The position numbers and the translations under genes were made by a program. A stretch of 5,960 nucleotides of DNA from Desulfocapsa sp. (lineage in GTDB: Bacteria > Desulfobacterota > Desulfobulbia > Desulfobulbales > Desulfocapsaceae): assembly GCA_029934815.1 (NCBI GenBank), contig JAOZLM010000147.1:1-5960 (forward strand), given 5' to 3'. Shown here one piece after another: positions 5,323 to 5,960 of the stretch. The stretch's first letter is position 1. The number at the start of each line of letters is the position of its first letter. The notes below the pieces were generated by a model, which ran no database searches, had not been told where the DNA came from, and saw nothing but the letters and a program-made list of their open reading frames with translations.

Positions 5323-5960
5323 TTACAGCTCAAGCCATGACTCGGAAAAGAGAGTCTGGCCGGAGAGGCACTTGTAGGTCTTGTAGTGCTCAAGAGCAAC
5401 ACCGTCAAGACCGGCAGCACCCGGATCATTTCCGTCCATCATTCCATGAATCAGATCAACGTGATCCTGACGCTCACCTTTACAGATAGCCATAAGCTCT
5501 GCATCGTAAGAGTTGACGATTGCAGTGGAAATACCATACTTCATAAGCATGATGAGGTAGGTACGATCAAGGTATTTACGAAGATTTTCAGCAACACCAT
5601 TGGAAACATTGGAGAGTCCTACGGTGGAACCGGAACCGGGTGCGATATCCGGGATCATTTCCATAAACTCAAGACCGGCAGCAATCTGATCGGTGCCAAG
5701 GGTGATTGGTGTTCCGATTGGATCAAAGAGGATCTTCTCATTTGGAATTCCAGCATCGTTCAGTGCCATCATCAGATCAACTGACATGGCAGCACGCTCA
5801 GCTGAATCACGAGGCATACCATCAGCGCCCCAGAGAAGAGCAATAACATCACACTTCATCTCAGCAGCAACAGGAATCATCTGCTCCATACGCTCAGGCT
5901 GAGCGGAAATAGAGTTCATCAGCGCCTGTTCTTTGTTTTTTACAGCTTTAAAACCGGCAG
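5323..5960 (-). CDS. acsE: Methyltetrahydrofolate:corrinoid methyltransferase, AcsE-like (5' end cut off)
   Basis: The frame enters from the right edge, giving 211 visible residues; the N-terminal part lies outside. It belongs to the pterin-binding (DHPS-like TIM barrel) methyltransferases, which move a methyl group between tetrahydrofolate and a corrinoid protein. In the Wood-Ljungdahl pathway the acceptor is the corrinoid iron-sulfur protein. Visible landmarks are MNSISAQPERM (Asn15 of the visible part), KILFDPIGTP (Asp79) and STVGLSNVSNG (Asn117). Their spacings (64 and 38 residues) fit the pterin-contact residues Asn96, Asp160 and Asn199 of the Moorella enzyme. The C-terminus (DLIHGMMDGNDPGAAG to QTLFSESWLEL) extends beyond the short Moorella protein and resembles sulfate-reducer homologues as I recall them. 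ATG 5919 is internal, since the frame continues upstream as AGFKAVKNKEQAL. A related methyltransferase serving methylamine or betaine pathways is possible; the neighbouring genes that would decide lie outside the window. Confidence 0.85.
   Translation of the reverse strand, partial: AGFKAVKNKEQALMNSISAQPERMEQMIPVAAEMKCDVIALLWGADGMPRDSAERAAMSVDLMMALNDAGIPNEKILFDPIGTPITLGTDQIAAGLEFMEMIPDIAPGSGSTVGLSNVSNGVAENLRKYLDRTYLIMLMKYGISTAIVNSYDAELMAICKGERQDHVDLIHGMMDGNDPGAAGLDGVALEHYKTYKCLSGQTLFSESWLEL

Noticed and set aside
5298..5902. Plus-strand frames over the acsE-like gene
   Set aside because: They are shadows of a well-supported methyltransferase on the other strand.
1..5960. CRISPR array, tRNA or rRNA
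   Set aside because: There are no regularly spaced direct repeats, no cloverleaf with a TTCGA-like arm and no rRNA core motifs visible.

Overview
The window looks like a chromosomal segment from a Gram-negative anaerobe, most likely a Desulfobacterota (Desulfobulbales-like) bacterium. This is inferred from three things: an AcsE-type methyltetrahydrofolate methyltransferase of the kind used in the Wood-Ljungdahl pathway, a stand-alone HsdR-N-like protein of a type I associate with deltaproteobacterial genomes, and a class II DAHP synthase. No rRNA or other taxonomic marker is present, so the assignment is tentative.

Right half (5960 to 2142, all minus strand): a compact, ordinary metabolic block. 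It starts with the C-terminal two thirds of an acsE-like gene, followed by a perfect 12-bp-stem intrinsic terminator. A probable operon follows: an HsdR-N-like domain protein (TTG start), a class II DAHP synthase (first step of the shikimate pathway) and cystathionine beta-lyase MetC (methionine biosynthesis). The DAHP synthase stop and the MetC TTG start are only 2 nt apart, which points to translational coupling.

Left half (1 to 2141): AT-richer, gene-poor and rearranged. A partial minus-strand gene for an exported protein runs off the left edge. A 17-bp dyad resembling an NtrC site lies upstream of it. Two plus-strand reading frames (455-1030 and 1165-1815) carry pieces of a 'choice-of-anchor I' beta-propeller-like secreted protein. 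The pieces are out of the usual order: the middle comes first, then the C-terminal part, then an N-terminal part. The last piece ends where the first begins, as in a circular permutation or the remains of a tandem duplication. The first frame also seems to lack the centre of the family.

Each of these two frames is followed by one copy of a long hairpin repeat (1036-1115 and 1981-2077). The copies are about 78% identical over their first 55 nt, differ almost only by transitions, and keep their pairing through compensatory changes. I could not match this repeat to a named family. It does not fit integron attC core boxes. The hairpin pair together with the permuted gene is the most interesting part of the window; the metabolic genes look standard.
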